DNA of 64,000 nucleotides, taken from contig UQNQ01000002.1 of assembly GCA_900542425.1 (NCBI GenBank), forward strand, positions 1 to 64,000. The letters are read 5' to 3'. This DNA comes from an uncultured Eubacteriales bacterium (lineage in GTDB: Bacteria > Bacillota > Clostridia > Oscillospirales > CAG-272). The stretch's first letter is position 1. Every line of letters starts with the position of its first letter. The notes beneath the pieces are model-generated. The model ran no database searches and had not been told where the DNA came from. It saw only the letters and a program-made list of their open reading frames with translations. Below, piece by piece: positions 41,572 through 50,761 of this stretch. The position numbers and the translations under genes are program-made.

Positions 41572-42282
41572 TCACTCTTTTTTCTTTTTAAATGAAAATT
41601 TGGACTCTTTTCCCTCCATCAGGCGTCCGATATTCTTCCGGTGCAGGAAAACGACAAGTACCGCCATTAATATTGTACAAATAATCCCGGTGGGAGGCGT
41701 CGGTGCAAACCAAAACGGCATCAGGCTGTTGCACACGGGAATGAGAAGAGAACCGATAATTGATCCGAGTGAAACATATCCTGAAAGTGCCACCATTGAA
41801 ACAAACACAATCAGCAGAAAAATCCATGCGGGCGGATTGATGACCAGCACAACGCCGGCAAGACTTGCGACACACTTTCCGCCGCGGAAACCAAAAAAGA
41901 CAGGGAACGCATGCCCAAGAAGACATGCAAGACCCGAAATAAAAGCAAAGCCGGTATACCAAGGCATGATAAGAAGACCCATTGTCGTCGCAATAATCGA
42001 CTTCATAAAGTCTCCGGCAAACGTCAAAAGCCCTGATTTTAACCCATAAGTACGCAGCATATTGGTGGAGCCGGCATTCCCGCTTCCATGCTCCCTGATA
42101 TCTTCCTTATATATTTTACGCGAGAAAATAACGGCAAAATTGATACTGCCAAGCAAATATGGCACGATGATACAAAACACGGCGCAAAGAATAAACACGG
42201 TTTTATCATCTCCGTAGCCAAGCTCGCCGATAAGCCCATTCCATATCAGTTTTGGCAGTCCCGTCAACTCTGATGGATCCAT
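41572..42282 (-). CDS. plsY: Glycerol-3-phosphate acyltransferase PlsY
   Basis: PlsY moves acyl from acyl-phosphate (made by PlsX) to glycerol-3-phosphate, the first step of membrane lipid synthesis. The 236-residue polytopic protein has all three motifs: GSGNAGSTNMLR, GHAFPVFFGFRGGKCVA and the later GYVSLGSI loop. A GAGGAGG site precedes the ATG. It lies 18 bases downstream of der, the usual pairing. An N-terminal extension of about 30 residues before the first TM is longer than usual. PlsX is coded at 58561-59589 in this same window. Confidence 0.95.
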   Translation of the reverse strand: MDPSELTGLPKLIWNGLIGELGYGDDKTVFILCAVFCIIVPYLLGSINFAVIFSRKIYKEDIREHGSGNAGSTNMLRTYGLKSGLLTFAGDFMKSIIATTMGLLIMPWYTGFAFISGLACLLGHAFPVFFGFRGGKCVASLAGVVLVINPPAWIFLLIVFVSMVALSGYVSLGSIIGSLLIPVCNSLMPFWFAPTPPTGIICTILMAVLVVFLHRKNIGRLMEGKESKFSFKKKKE

Positions 42283-42300
42283 ATTGTTCCTCCTCTTCGT

Positions 42301-43626
42301 TCATTCGTCTCCCTTTTCACGGATGACAAAGCGTATCGGCGTACCGGAAAATCCGAACACCTCACGTATCTTATTTTCCAGATATCTTTGATAGGAAAAA
42401 TGAAAAAGCTCCGCGTCGTTGCAGAAAATGACAAATGTCGGCGGTTTTACGCCCGATTCTGTCATATAATAGATTTTCAGTCGCCTTCCCTTGTCGGTCG
42501 GAGGCTGCACTCTTGTTACCGCATCAGAAAGCACGTCATTCAGCATCCCCGTTGAAATACGCAAAGACGCCTGTTCGTTTACATAGCGGATGTGTTCAAA
42601 CAGCTTCGGAATCCGCTGCCCCGTTTTCGCTGAAATAAAAAGGATTGGTGCATACGGCATATAGGCAAGCGCCGTTCGGATCTTATCCGTAAAAACTTTC
42701 ACCGAAGAATTGTCTTTTTCAACAAGATCCCATTTATTCACAACGATGATGGATGCTTTTCCCGCCTCATGGGCAATTCCCGCAATTTTCTCATCCTGCT
42801 CGGTAATCCCCTCCTCTGCGTCAATCAGAATAAGACAGACATCCGCCCGTTCCACCGCAGAGTGCGCACGCAGAACACTATACTTCTCGATCTTATCAAA
42901 AATACGGCTCTGTCGGCGGATTCCCGCCGTATCGATAAAAGTGAATTTCCCATATTCATTTTCAACAAAGCTGTCGATGGCATCTCTGGTCGTGCCTGCA
43001 ATATCGGAAACAATCATGCGATCCTCTCCCAATATCCGGTTGACAAGAGAACTTTTTCCCGCGTTTGGTTTTCCAATCACCGCAACCTTGATGGAATCAT
43101 CTTCCTCCTGCGGCGTATCATCCGCAGGGGAAAGCTCGAGAATCCGGTCGAGCAGATCGCCTGTTCCCGTTCCATGAACAGAAGACAGCGCGATAGGATC
43201 TCCGTCAAAGCCAAGCTCATAGAATTCATAATATTCCATGGGAAGTGCGCCTACGGAGTCAATTTTGTTCACACAAAGAATTACCGGCTTGCCGCTCTTA
43301 ATGAGCATGACCGCAATATCTCTGTCAGCAGCGGTAACGCCGGCATGCACATCGCACATAAATACAATGACATCCGCCGTTTCAATTGCAATTTGTGCCT
43401 GCGTTTTCATCTTTTCAAGGATCAGATCATCCGTTTTCGGTTCAATTCCTCCTGTGTCAATGAGAACAATCGGCTTACCGTTCCATTCGGTTTCATAATA
43501 GATACGATCTCTGGTTACACCTGGAGTATCCTCTACAATAGAAATCCTGGAACCGGCAATTTTATTGAAAAGCGTGCTTTTGCCGACGTTCGGACGTCCG
43601 ACAATTGCCGCTACGGTTTTTGCCAT
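42301..43626 (-). CDS. der: Ribosome biogenesis GTPase Der
   Basis: Der (EngA) is a double-GTPase needed to assemble the 50S subunit. The 441-residue protein has two G domains in tandem, with GRPNVGKSTLFN and GKPNAGKSSLVN P-loops, each with its own DTxG and NKxD, followed by the C-terminal KH-like domain. AAGGAGG precedes the ATG. Order is DUF512-der-plsY with short gaps, so one operon. Confidence 0.97.
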   Translation of the reverse strand: MAKTVAAIVGRPNVGKSTLFNKIAGSRISIVEDTPGVTRDRIYYETEWNGKPIVLIDTGGIEPKTDDLILEKMKTQAQIAIETADVIVFMCDVHAGVTAADRDIAVMLIKSGKPVILCVNKIDSVGALPMEYYEFYELGFDGDPIALSSVHGTGTGDLLDRILELSPADDTPQEEDDSIKVAVIGKPNAGKSSLVNRILGEDRMIVSDIAGTTRDAIDSFVENEYGKFTFIDTAGIRRQSRIFDKIEKYSVLRAHSAVERADVCLILIDAEEGITEQDEKIAGIAHEAGKASIIVVNKWDLVEKDNSSVKVFTDKIRTALAYMPYAPILFISAKTGQRIPKLFEHIRYVNEQASLRISTGMLNDVLSDAVTRVQPPTDKGRRLKIYYMTESGVKPPTFVIFCNDAELFHFSYQRYLENKIREVFGFSGTPIRFVIREKGDE

Positions 43627-43644
43627 AGCATCCTCCTTATTGTT

Positions 43645-44946
43645 TTATGAATTACCCGTAAGTTTATCAAAAAACTCGTATCCGTCGTTGAGACATGGAA
43701 CAACATCCACGCCAAGCGCCGCGGAAAGCTCTGTGACGCTCATGCCGCAAAGGAAAAGATCTCCTTCATACCGCAAGGAATTCGACGGAATAAACAGTGT
43801 CTCTCCGAGCGGTCTGTCTTTCAGCTGCTCCAAAAGATCTTGACCGGTCAAAAGTCCCGCAACGGTAATGCTTTCTCCAAAATAATGATTATCAATCTGA
43901 TAAACATGGATCCTGACATGAGAAAATACCGCTTCAATCTGTCCGCAGAGCTCCTGAATAAAAGGAAATGCCGCTGCTCCTGTCGCACAAGACACTTCTC
44001 TCTCTCGTCCATCATCCCGTGCCTGCGCGATAGCATCCGCAAATTCCTCCCGCATGGAAGCCATCATGCCAACTCCATTTTCAAGCTGACGAAACTCTTC
44101 GTAATATTCCGCATCCGGAAGCGGAAGGCCTGCCTTGATATACAATTCATCCGCCGCATAAAATATTCTCTCGCCGTAAGCGGAAAGGCATCCGGCGGCA
44201 AATGTTTCCACCTGAGCAATCACCGAGGCCGCTTCTGCCGCGGAAAACGGCGCAAGCGGATACAAACCGTCCCGGAATTTTGTCATACCCGCCGGCACGA
44301 CAGAAACACTGGTCACCGCCGGATGCAGGCATGCGAGATCATGCATCGTACGCTCCAGCTCCGCCCCGTCATTGATGCCACGGCACAGAACAATCTGACA
44401 ATCCATTTCCGTTCCCGCATCCGCAAAACGCCGCAAATAGGCAAGAGATTTTCCCGCATTCGGATTTTTCAGCATAAACACACGAAGTTCCGGATTTGTC
44501 GTATGTACGGAAATGTGAATCGGTGACATTTTCATTTTAATAATACGATCAACATCCGCCTCGGAAAGATTGGTCATCGTAATATAATTTCCCTGTAAGA
44601 AAGAAAGTCTGCTGTCGTCATCCTTAAAATAAAGGGTATCCCTCATTCCGCGCGGAAGCTGATCGATAAAGCAAAAAATACATTTGTTCCGGCAGGAATG
44701 CTTTTTATCCATAAGAAACGTCTCAAATTCCAATCCGATATCGTCATATTCCCCTTTACGGATATCAACCGAGAAATCCTCTTCCCCGCGTCGGATTATG
44801 ATATGCAGCTTTTTTTCGCAAAGATAAAAGCGGTAATCAAGTACGTCCGAAACAGGATTGCCATTGATAGAGACAAGCCTATCACCCGGCAGAATTTTAT
44901 GCTGCTGCGCGGGAGAACCCTTTACAACATCCGTAATAAGAACCAT
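43645..44946 (-). CDS. DUF512 protein: PDZ plus radical SAM
   Basis: This 433-residue protein has an N-terminal PDZ-like domain (1-65), then a radical SAM iron-sulfur site with CxxxCxxC at Cys85, Cys89 and Cys92, and the C-terminal DUF512 domain with GESITVAGLLTGQDLLEQL and IPSNSLRYEGDLFLCGM. The family is widely kept next to der in Clostridia, yet its substrate is unknown. The ATG at 44946 has GAGGT upstream. A short perfect palindrome (44955-44972) covers its leader. No separate promoter is seen, so it may be reached by read-through from the rpmF operon. Confidence 0.9.
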   Translation of the reverse strand: MVLITDVVKGSPAQQHKILPGDRLVSINGNPVSDVLDYRFYLCEKKLHIIIRRGEEDFSVDIRKGEYDDIGLEFETFLMDKKHSCRNKCIFCFIDQLPRGMRDTLYFKDDDSRLSFLQGNYITMTNLSEADVDRIIKMKMSPIHISVHTTNPELRVFMLKNPNAGKSLAYLRRFADAGTEMDCQIVLCRGINDGAELERTMHDLACLHPAVTSVSVVPAGMTKFRDGLYPLAPFSAAEAASVIAQVETFAAGCLSAYGERIFYAADELYIKAGLPLPDAEYYEEFRQLENGVGMMASMREEFADAIAQARDDGREREVSCATGAAAFPFIQELCGQIEAVFSHVRIHVYQIDNHYFGESITVAGLLTGQDLLEQLKDRPLGETLFIPSNSLRYEGDLFLCGMSVTELSAALGVDVVPCLNDGYEFFDKLTGNS

Positions 44947-44990
44947 AATACCTCATGGAACAACCGTTCCATCCTCCGAATAAAGAAATA

Positions 44991-45020
44991 GGCAGGTATG
45001 CAGACAAGAGCATACCTGCC
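44991..45020 (-). terminator. Hairpin after rpmF
   Basis: An 11-bp stem (44991-45001 with 45010-45020) followed on the minus strand by TATTTCTTTATT, 12 bases after the rpmF stop. Confidence 0.75.
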
Positions 45021-45031
45021 AGGTTGCAAAA

Positions 45032-45214
45032 TCACGCGTCCTGTTTTACAATTTCCTTGCCGTTATATGTTCCGCAAGCCTTGCAAACTCTGTGTGAAAG
45101 ATTGTATTCTCCGCATTTCGGGCATTTTGTCATACCCGGAAGATCAAGCTTCCATACGCTGGAACGTCTCTTATCGCGTCTTGCTTTTGATACTTTTCTC
45201 TTCGGTACTGCCAT
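45032..45214 (-). CDS. rpmF: 50S ribosomal protein L32
   Basis: The 60-residue protein begins MAVPKRKVSKARRDKRRS and has the zinc-binding CPKCG and CKACG pairs; L32 lies in the 50S subunit. It is the C-plus (zinc-containing) form. A GGGAGG site lies 12 nt before the ATG. It follows yceD by 63 bases, as is usual. Confidence 0.97.
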   Translation of the reverse strand: MAVPKRKVSKARRDKRRSSVWKLDLPGMTKCPKCGEYNLSHRVCKACGTYNGKEIVKQDA

Positions 45215-45277
45215 GTGCTACCTACACCTCCCCCTGAGCCGTCCGGATCCTCCAAACAGCCGTCAGTTATAATTGCG

Positions 45278-45784
45278 CTATTTCAATAATGTTTTCAGGA
45301 CCGCAAGTCTCGGGTCCGGCTCATGCTTCTCACATCCGCACGGTCCCTCATTCAGATTTTTACCGCATTTCGGACAAAGTCCCAGACAATCCTCACGGCA
45401 AAGCGTCTTTGACGGCATTTCGAGCATCATCTGCTCCTCAACAGGAGACAGAAGATCGAGTTTTTCATCCTCGATAAAGATGTAGTCATCGTTATCACGC
45501 GACACATCACCCGATGCGATATCCTTTTCAAACGTAATCTCAAGCTTGCTGCGTACAGGCTCGGCACACCGTGCACATGCGGTTTGATAGACAGCCTTTA
45601 CCGATGCGGAAAGGCACATATACCCCGCCATGTTTTTAACAAGCCCTTTTACCATCACAGGCTCGGTAAAATCGATATCCCTATAAACGGAAGCGATAAG
45701 ACTGTCCGCCGCAGGAATAAAAGAGAATTCAAAAGCGAGGCTGTCGACAGCACCCGAGAGAACGGGCGTCATATCCAGAACCAT
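45278..45784 (-). CDS. yceD: YceD family (DUF177) 23S rRNA accumulation protein
   Basis: The 168-residue YceD/DUF177 protein helps 23S rRNA build up and is usually coded just before rpmF. It has the CARCAEPVRSKL zinc-pair region, a central acidic stretch and the C-terminal CREDCLGLCPKCGKNLNEGPCGC with several cysteines. A GGAGG site precedes the ATG. It opens the yceD-rpmF operon with a perfect promoter upstream. Confidence 0.93.
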   Translation of the reverse strand: MVLDMTPVLSGAVDSLAFEFSFIPAADSLIASVYRDIDFTEPVMVKGLVKNMAGYMCLSASVKAVYQTACARCAEPVRSKLEITFEKDIASGDVSRDNDDYIFIEDEKLDLLSPVEEQMMLEMPSKTLCREDCLGLCPKCGKNLNEGPCGCEKHEPDPRLAVLKTLLK

Positions 45785-45835
45785 TCTTTATCCTCCTCAC
45801 AACATTTCACACGATACCAAATTACAGCATATTTT

Positions 45836-45864
45836 ATTATATCCCGTAAAAGAGCCTTTGTCAA
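45836..45864 (-). promoter_or_regulatory. Consensus promoter of yceD-rpmF
   Basis: On the minus strand a perfect TTGACA (45859-45864), 17 nt, and perfect TATAAT (45836-45841), about 45 bases before the start of transcription reaches yceD. Confidence 0.85.
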
Positions 45865-46020
45865 TAACCTTTTTTATATTTTTTACAATATCCCGTGTAT
45901 TTTTCCCAGATTTTTCGGTGTTTCTCAAAAATTCTCCGGCAGTATCTCGTTCATTCCAGTTTGCTTGCCCGTTTTTTCTGTCTTTGCTTCGAACTGTGAT
46001 CTCCCGGATAAAACCAAACA

Positions 46021-46045
46021 AAAACGCCGCAAAAGCGGCGTTTTT
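46021..46045 (-). terminator. Terminator of leuS
   Basis: A 10-bp stem (46021-46030 with 46035-46044) with a four-A loop; on the minus strand it is followed by TTTTTGTTTGG, 7 bases after the leuS stop. Confidence 0.85.
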
Positions 46046-46051
46046 GTTTGA

Positions 46052-48454
46052 TTATTTTACAATCACATTCAGAATTTTATTTTTTACATAGATTTTCTTC
46101 ACAATTTGTTTGCCTTCTATCAAAGAAGCGAATTTTTCACGCTTCATTGCCGCAGCAAACGCAGTATCCTCATCGGCATCCACAGGAATCTCAACCGCAT
46201 CTCTGGCTTTCCCCTGTACAGAAAGAGCAATTTCCACGGTATTGTCGACGGTTTTGGTTTCGTCATACTCCGGCCACCTCGAAAGAGAAGCAAGCTCCGT
46301 CTCTCCCAGCCGTGACCAAAGTTCCTCCGACAGATGCGGAGCAAACGGACAAAGCAGCCGAATCAAAATTTTCAGCTCATCTATTGTCAGCGTTCCTGCA
46401 TCGTAGATTTCATTGACAAGTGTCATCATAGCGGCAATCGCCGTATTGAATTTCATCGAATCAATGTCTTCTGTTACCTTTTTGATTGTCTTGTGGAAAG
46501 ATGTCTCAAGCGCAGGGGTCGCGCCCTCGCCTTTTGCCATATACATCAAGCCTTCAATCCGTTCAAGGAATCTCTTGCAGCCTTTGATACTGGACGGAGA
46601 CCATGGCGCGGATTTTTCAAAGTCCCCGATAAACATTTCATACAAACGAAGCGTATCGGCACCGTACTCTTCCACAATATCATCGGGATTGACAACATTC
46701 CCGCGGGATTTTGACATTTTTTCGCCGTTTTCGCCAAGAATCATACCATGAGCTGTACGTTTCTGATACGGTTCTTTACAAGGAACGATTCCAAGATCAT
46801 AAAGGAATTTCGACCAGAAACGAGAGTAAAGCAAATGCAGCGTTACATGCTCCATGCCGCCGTTATACCAGTCCACCGGCATCCAATACGCAAGTGCTTC
46901 TTTGGAAGCAAGCTCCTTGTCGTTATGCGGATCGCAGTACCGCAAAAAATACCAAGAGGAACCTGCCCAGTTGGGCATGGTATCCGTCTCGCGCTTGGCA
47001 GGTCCGCCGCAGTGCGGGCAAGTCGTGTTAACCCAATCCACAGCGCTGACAAGAGGTGATTCTCCATCCTCTGTCGGCTCATAATGCTCAATGTCCGGAA
47101 GCACAAGCGGAAGTTCCGATTCCGGAATCGGAACCCAGCCGCACTTTTCACAATAAACCAGCGGAACAGGCTCACCCCAATAACGCTGACGGGAAAATAC
47201 CCAGTCGCGCAGTTTATAGTTTGTTTTGGCATGTCCGATTCCTTTTTGTGTAAGCCATTCGATTATTGCCTTTTTGGCTTCGGCAACTTCCATTCCGTCA
47301 AGGAATCCGGAATTGACCATTTTACCCGTTTCTACATCCGTGAACGCCGCATTCTCCACATCGCCGCCTGCGACGACCTCAATAATCGGAAGCCCAAATT
47401 TTTTCGCAAACTCCCAGTCCCGCGTATCATGCGCAGGGACCGCCATGATTGCACCTGTTCCATAAGTAGCCAGCACATAATCCGATATAAAAATCGGAAT
47501 CTCTTTCCCGTTTACGGGATTGATCGCATATACCCCTTCAAGCCTTACACCCGTTTTGTCTTTTGCCATTTCCGTGCGTTCAAAATCAGACTTTTTCGCC
47601 GCTGCATCGCGATAGGAAACAATATCGGCGTAATTTTTCAGCTTGTCTTTCCATTTATCCACAAGCGCATGCTCAGGCGCCATTACCATATACGTCGCGC
47701 CGAACAAGGTATCCGGCCGCGTTGTATAAACGGTAATTTCATCATTTTCGCTCGTTTTGAAGTTTACTTCCGCCCCATAGGAACGCCCGATCCAGTTGAT
47801 TTCCTGCGTTTTTACACGCTCAATGAAATCCACATCTTTCAAATCATCGATCAGCCTGTCCGCATACTCGGTAATCTTCAGCATCCATTGACTCTTTACT
47901 TTATGAACAACTTCGCCGCCGCATCGCTCGCACACACCGCCCACGACTTCCTCGTTGGCAAGTACGACCTTGCAGGATGTACAGAAATTCACGTTCATCT
48001 CTTTTTTATAAGCAAGCCCTTTTTCAAACAGCTTGAGAAAAATCCACTGGGTCCATTTGTAATATTCAGGGGAGCTTGTATTGATCTCACGAGACCAATC
48101 AAAAGAAAGACCGAGCCGCTTTAATTGACCTTTGAAGCGTGCGATATTGTTTTTTGTGATAATAGTAGGATGAATATGTGTTTTAATTGCATAGTTTTCT
48201 GTCGGAAGCCCAAACGCGTCCCAACCGATTGGGAACAGTACATTGTATCCCTCCATGCGTTTTTTCCGCGCGATAATATCAATTGCCGTATACGGACGCG
48301 GATGTCCGATATGCAACCCCTGCCCGGAAGGATACGGAAACTCGACCAGTGCATAATATTTCGGCAGCGTATAGTCGTTTTTTGCCTCAAAGGCATGCTT
48401 TTCCTCCCAGATTTTTTGCCATTTTGATTCAATGTTCTTGTAGTCGTATGCCAT
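46052..48454 (-). CDS. leuS: Leucine--tRNA ligase
   Basis: The 800-residue class I synthetase has HIGH as HIGH in QGLHIGHPRPY, the CP1 editing domain with TTRPDTLFGATYMV, and KMSKS in NGEKMSKSRGNVV. The C-terminal anticodon and tRNA-binding parts end KILNVIVK. AAGGAG precedes the ATG. It follows rsfS by 29 bases. There is no room for a T-box, so regulation is not by that route. Confidence 0.98.
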   Translation of the reverse strand: MAYDYKNIESKWQKIWEEKHAFEAKNDYTLPKYYALVEFPYPSGQGLHIGHPRPYTAIDIIARKKRMEGYNVLFPIGWDAFGLPTENYAIKTHIHPTIITKNNIARFKGQLKRLGLSFDWSREINTSSPEYYKWTQWIFLKLFEKGLAYKKEMNVNFCTSCKVVLANEEVVGGVCERCGGEVVHKVKSQWMLKITEYADRLIDDLKDVDFIERVKTQEINWIGRSYGAEVNFKTSENDEITVYTTRPDTLFGATYMVMAPEHALVDKWKDKLKNYADIVSYRDAAAKKSDFERTEMAKDKTGVRLEGVYAINPVNGKEIPIFISDYVLATYGTGAIMAVPAHDTRDWEFAKKFGLPIIEVVAGGDVENAAFTDVETGKMVNSGFLDGMEVAEAKKAIIEWLTQKGIGHAKTNYKLRDWVFSRQRYWGEPVPLVYCEKCGWVPIPESELPLVLPDIEHYEPTEDGESPLVSAVDWVNTTCPHCGGPAKRETDTMPNWAGSSWYFLRYCDPHNDKELASKEALAYWMPVDWYNGGMEHVTLHLLYSRFWSKFLYDLGIVPCKEPYQKRTAHGMILGENGEKMSKSRGNVVNPDDIVEEYGADTLRLYEMFIGDFEKSAPWSPSSIKGCKRFLERIEGLMYMAKGEGATPALETSFHKTIKKVTEDIDSMKFNTAIAAMMTLVNEIYDAGTLTIDELKILIRLLCPFAPHLSEELWSRLGETELASLSRWPEYDETKTVDNTVEIALSVQGKARDAVEIPVDADEDTAFAAAMKREKFASLIEGKQIVKKIYVKNKILNVIVK

Positions 48455-48483
48455 ACTATGTTCTCCTTCAAGCGATATAAAAC

Positions 48484-48876
48484 TTATGATTCGTCGGCTT
48501 CGAGCGGAATTTCCTCCGCATCGTTCCAGAGTTTTTCAAGTTTATAAAAATCTCTTTCATTCTTGTGAAAAATATGCACGATCACATGAGCATAATCCAT
48601 TGCAATCCACATACCGGAATCATATCCGTCTACATGAAGCGGATGGACACCGCAAAGTCCGAGCCGATATTCCAGTTCTCCCGCAAAGCCCTTGATCTGG
48701 GTATTTGAGGTACCCGTACAAATGACAAAATAATCGGTAAGGTCGCTGCCCTCAGCAAATTTTAAAAGCTTAATATCCCGTGCTTTCTTCTCGTCGAGGA
48801 TCCGCACAATGGCATCTGCCAGCTCCCGAGGCGAAGCGTCGGCAAGCGAAGGGTTTTTGATTGTATCCTGATTCAT
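48484..48876 (-). CDS. rsfS: Ribosome silencing factor RsfS
   Basis: RsfS binds L14 on the 50S subunit and blocks subunit joining when nutrients are low. The 130-residue protein has FVICTGTSNTQIKGFAGELE and GMWIAMDYAHVIVHIFHKNERDFYKLEKLWNDA, both family marks. A GGAGAA site precedes the ATG. A promoter whose spacer is the arm of a large hairpin lies upstream, so rsfS-leuS has its own start in addition to any transcript from the long upstream operon. Confidence 0.95.
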   Translation of the reverse strand: MNQDTIKNPSLADASPRELADAIVRILDEKKARDIKLLKFAEGSDLTDYFVICTGTSNTQIKGFAGELEYRLGLCGVHPLHVDGYDSGMWIAMDYAHVIVHIFHKNERDFYKLEKLWNDAEEIPLEADES

Positions 48877-48909
48877 AGATTTTCTCCGATTCTGTTTTTT
48901 CTATATGTA

Positions 48910-48939
48910 GTTATACCACGACTCCCGGGGATTCGTCAA
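48910..48939 (-). promoter_or_regulatory. Promoter of rsfS within an inverted repeat
   Basis: On the minus strand TTGACG (48934-48939), 18 nt, TATAAC (48910-48915). An 11-bp perfect inverted repeat (48920-48930 with 48942-48952) overlaps it: one arm is in the spacer and the other just before the -35. Confidence 0.55.
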
Positions 48940-48952
48940 GACCCCGGGAGTC
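48920..48952 (-). repeat. GC-rich inverted repeat between LCP and rsfS
   Basis: A perfect 11-bp stem (48920-48930 with 48942-48952), 13 bases after the LCP stop, without a T run. It may act as a weak terminator or as an operator, since the rsfS promoter lies within it. Confidence 0.7.
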
Positions 48953-48964
48953 CCAAATTGCAGA

Positions 48965-50104
48965 CTATGACAAATAATAATCGTTGATATAAAGGTTCGA
49001 AGCATTTTTATTGTCTGTAAAAAATCCGTTCTGATCAAAAAGTTCAGGACTGATATCCGTTTTATATACGTTCAGACATTCGTTGACGTCGGCAAGTGCT
49101 TCTTTTTTATTCAGGCAATAGTAGAGCCACGCTCCCGTCGCGGGATTCTGTACGGTTGAGCCACCGATGGTACGCACCGCGATATTTGCGTTATCCACGG
49201 AATATACCGATTTCGTATAGGAAACGATGTCCGCCACGGACATCGAGGTATTGACATTGTTGATAAGATTCGGAATCATCGATATCATATTGCCGACGGT
49301 AATGTTATTTTTCACCTGACGCAGCGCTTCCACCATAAAGTCACCTCGTAGTTCCACACGTCCGATGTCCCCCGTCGCATATCCGGAACGATACCGGATC
49401 AGCTGTTCGCATTGCTCCCCGTTCAGATGCTGATAACCGGCTTTCAGATGAATATAAAGATTCTGATCCGGGTCCTCATAATCCATATCTTCGGGAATAT
49501 CATACCAAATACCGCCGACAGCGTCGATAACGTTCCGGAAGCCCGTTGTATTGATGAGTATATATTCATCAATATTGACACAAAGCGCCGCTGACAGTCT
49601 TGCCTGCAAATCCTGCATGGCAAGATGCTTCGCCTTCGCCTCGGTTGCGCCGCCGTTGCGCTGCCGATTGTATTCTGCCGTAAAGACGGCATTCACCCGC
49701 GTCACACTGGAATAACCTCCCACTTCTTTGTTAATAAAGGTGTCACGTGGGATCTGGACGATGTTGATTTTGCCGGACTGGGTATCTAAGGATGCAAGCA
49801 TCAGTACATCCGTGCTCATAGAGACATCATCCACGCCGGCAACAAGAAACGTATAAAAACCGTTTTTCCTCGTAAAAGGATCCTCCGGATCTGTCGCGGT
49901 AGCGGTCGTTTCCTCTGCGGGAGCCGTGGTTCCATCCGTAGGGAACTGCGGAGTCGGATCGACTGACGGCTTATGAAGCAGCAAAGCGGTTACGGTAATA
50001 CCGGCAATCACAAATACGGCGCAAATATACGCCATGACAATAAGAAGCCCGCGCGGCATCTTATTTTTTCCCCTCTGGGTTTTTCTGAAATTATTTTTAT
50101 CCAT
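48965..50104 (-). CDS. LytR-CpsA-Psr (LCP) family envelope ligase
   Basis: LCP proteins join teichoic acids or capsule glycans to peptidoglycan using polyprenyl-linked substrates. The 379-residue protein has a cytoplasmic head, one TM (about 19-43), a Thr-rich linker, and the LCP domain with VAGVDDVSMSTDVLMLASLD, VQIPRDTFI, INTTGFRNVIDAVGGI and YRSGYATGDIGRVELR, which hold the arginines and aspartates that bind the lipid. It follows yqeK by 24 bases, a standard clostridial order. A GAGGAAC site precedes the ATG. Confidence 0.93.
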   Translation of the reverse strand: MDKNNFRKTQRGKNKMPRGLLIVMAYICAVFVIAGITVTALLLHKPSVDPTPQFPTDGTTAPAEETTATATDPEDPFTRKNGFYTFLVAGVDDVSMSTDVLMLASLDTQSGKINIVQIPRDTFINKEVGGYSSVTRVNAVFTAEYNRQRNGGATEAKAKHLAMQDLQARLSAALCVNIDEYILINTTGFRNVIDAVGGIWYDIPEDMDYEDPDQNLYIHLKAGYQHLNGEQCEQLIRYRSGYATGDIGRVELRGDFMVEALRQVKNNITVGNMISMIPNLINNVNTSMSVADIVSYTKSVYSVDNANIAVRTIGGSTVQNPATGAWLYYCLNKKEALADVNECLNVYKTDISPELFDQNGFFTDNKNASNLYINDYYLS

Positions 50105-50128
50105 ATTGTTCCTCTTTGAAAAGCGGCG

Positions 50129-50761
50129 TTATACCATCGCGTTCCATGCCGAGAGCATCTCGGCGTCGATCTTTCTGCCCTTCTCAATTAGATACGTTAC
50201 AGTGAAACCGATAATTCTTTTTACGGTGTCGTCCAGCAGGCGGTAAAGCGCAGCTTTATCGTTTTTGTTTATTTTCCCACATTCTCCATGCAAATATTCT
50301 CTCATTTCCGCACAGGAACGGTATTTTCTTCCCGGTTCTGTAAAATCTGCCGCAAACAGCATTTTGTCAATCACAGACATTCCTGCTTTTCCGGTTGTAT
50401 GGCAAGCTATCGCGGAATACACTTTATCACATACGGTTTCTTTGCCGAAAATTTCTCTTGCAAACGGCGCTCCGGTATACTGGTGCAATGTGGATATCAC
50501 AGAAGACACATCCTGAGGCAGACAGATCCCATATTTTTCACATAGAGCAAGCTGTTCATTATCGGTTTTCGCTTTGGTGATGTCATGCAAAAGCGCCGCC
50601 GTAAAAAGCGCCGTGCGATCTTCGTCAGAGAGACCGAATGTTTCCGCCATCCAAATGCATTCCTCCAAAACACCGAGCGTATGGTCGATCCGTTTGGCAT
50701 CCTCATAGTTAGGAAGAGCCTTTTTGATAGATTCAAGCTGTTGTTGATATCCGCATGTCAT
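50129..50761 (-). CDS. yqeK: YqeK family HD-domain Ap4A hydrolase
   Basis: YqeK-type HD hydrolases split diadenosine tetraphosphate symmetrically. The 210-residue protein has the HD metal ligands in RIDHTLGVL, the LLHDITKAK pair, and later TGAPFAREIF and LFAADFTEPGR. I start at ATG 50761, where AAGGA lies 9 nt upstream; it overlaps the nadD stop by 4 bases, which fits coupling. The longer frame from 50815 lacks support. It lies between nadD and LCP. Confidence 0.92.
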   Translation of the reverse strand: MTCGYQQQLESIKKALPNYEDAKRIDHTLGVLEECIWMAETFGLSDEDRTALFTAALLHDITKAKTDNEQLALCEKYGICLPQDVSSVISTLHQYTGAPFAREIFGKETVCDKVYSAIACHTTGKAGMSVIDKMLFAADFTEPGRKYRSCAEMREYLHGECGKINKNDKAALYRLLDDTVKRIIGFTVTYLIEKGRKIDAEMLSAWNAMV

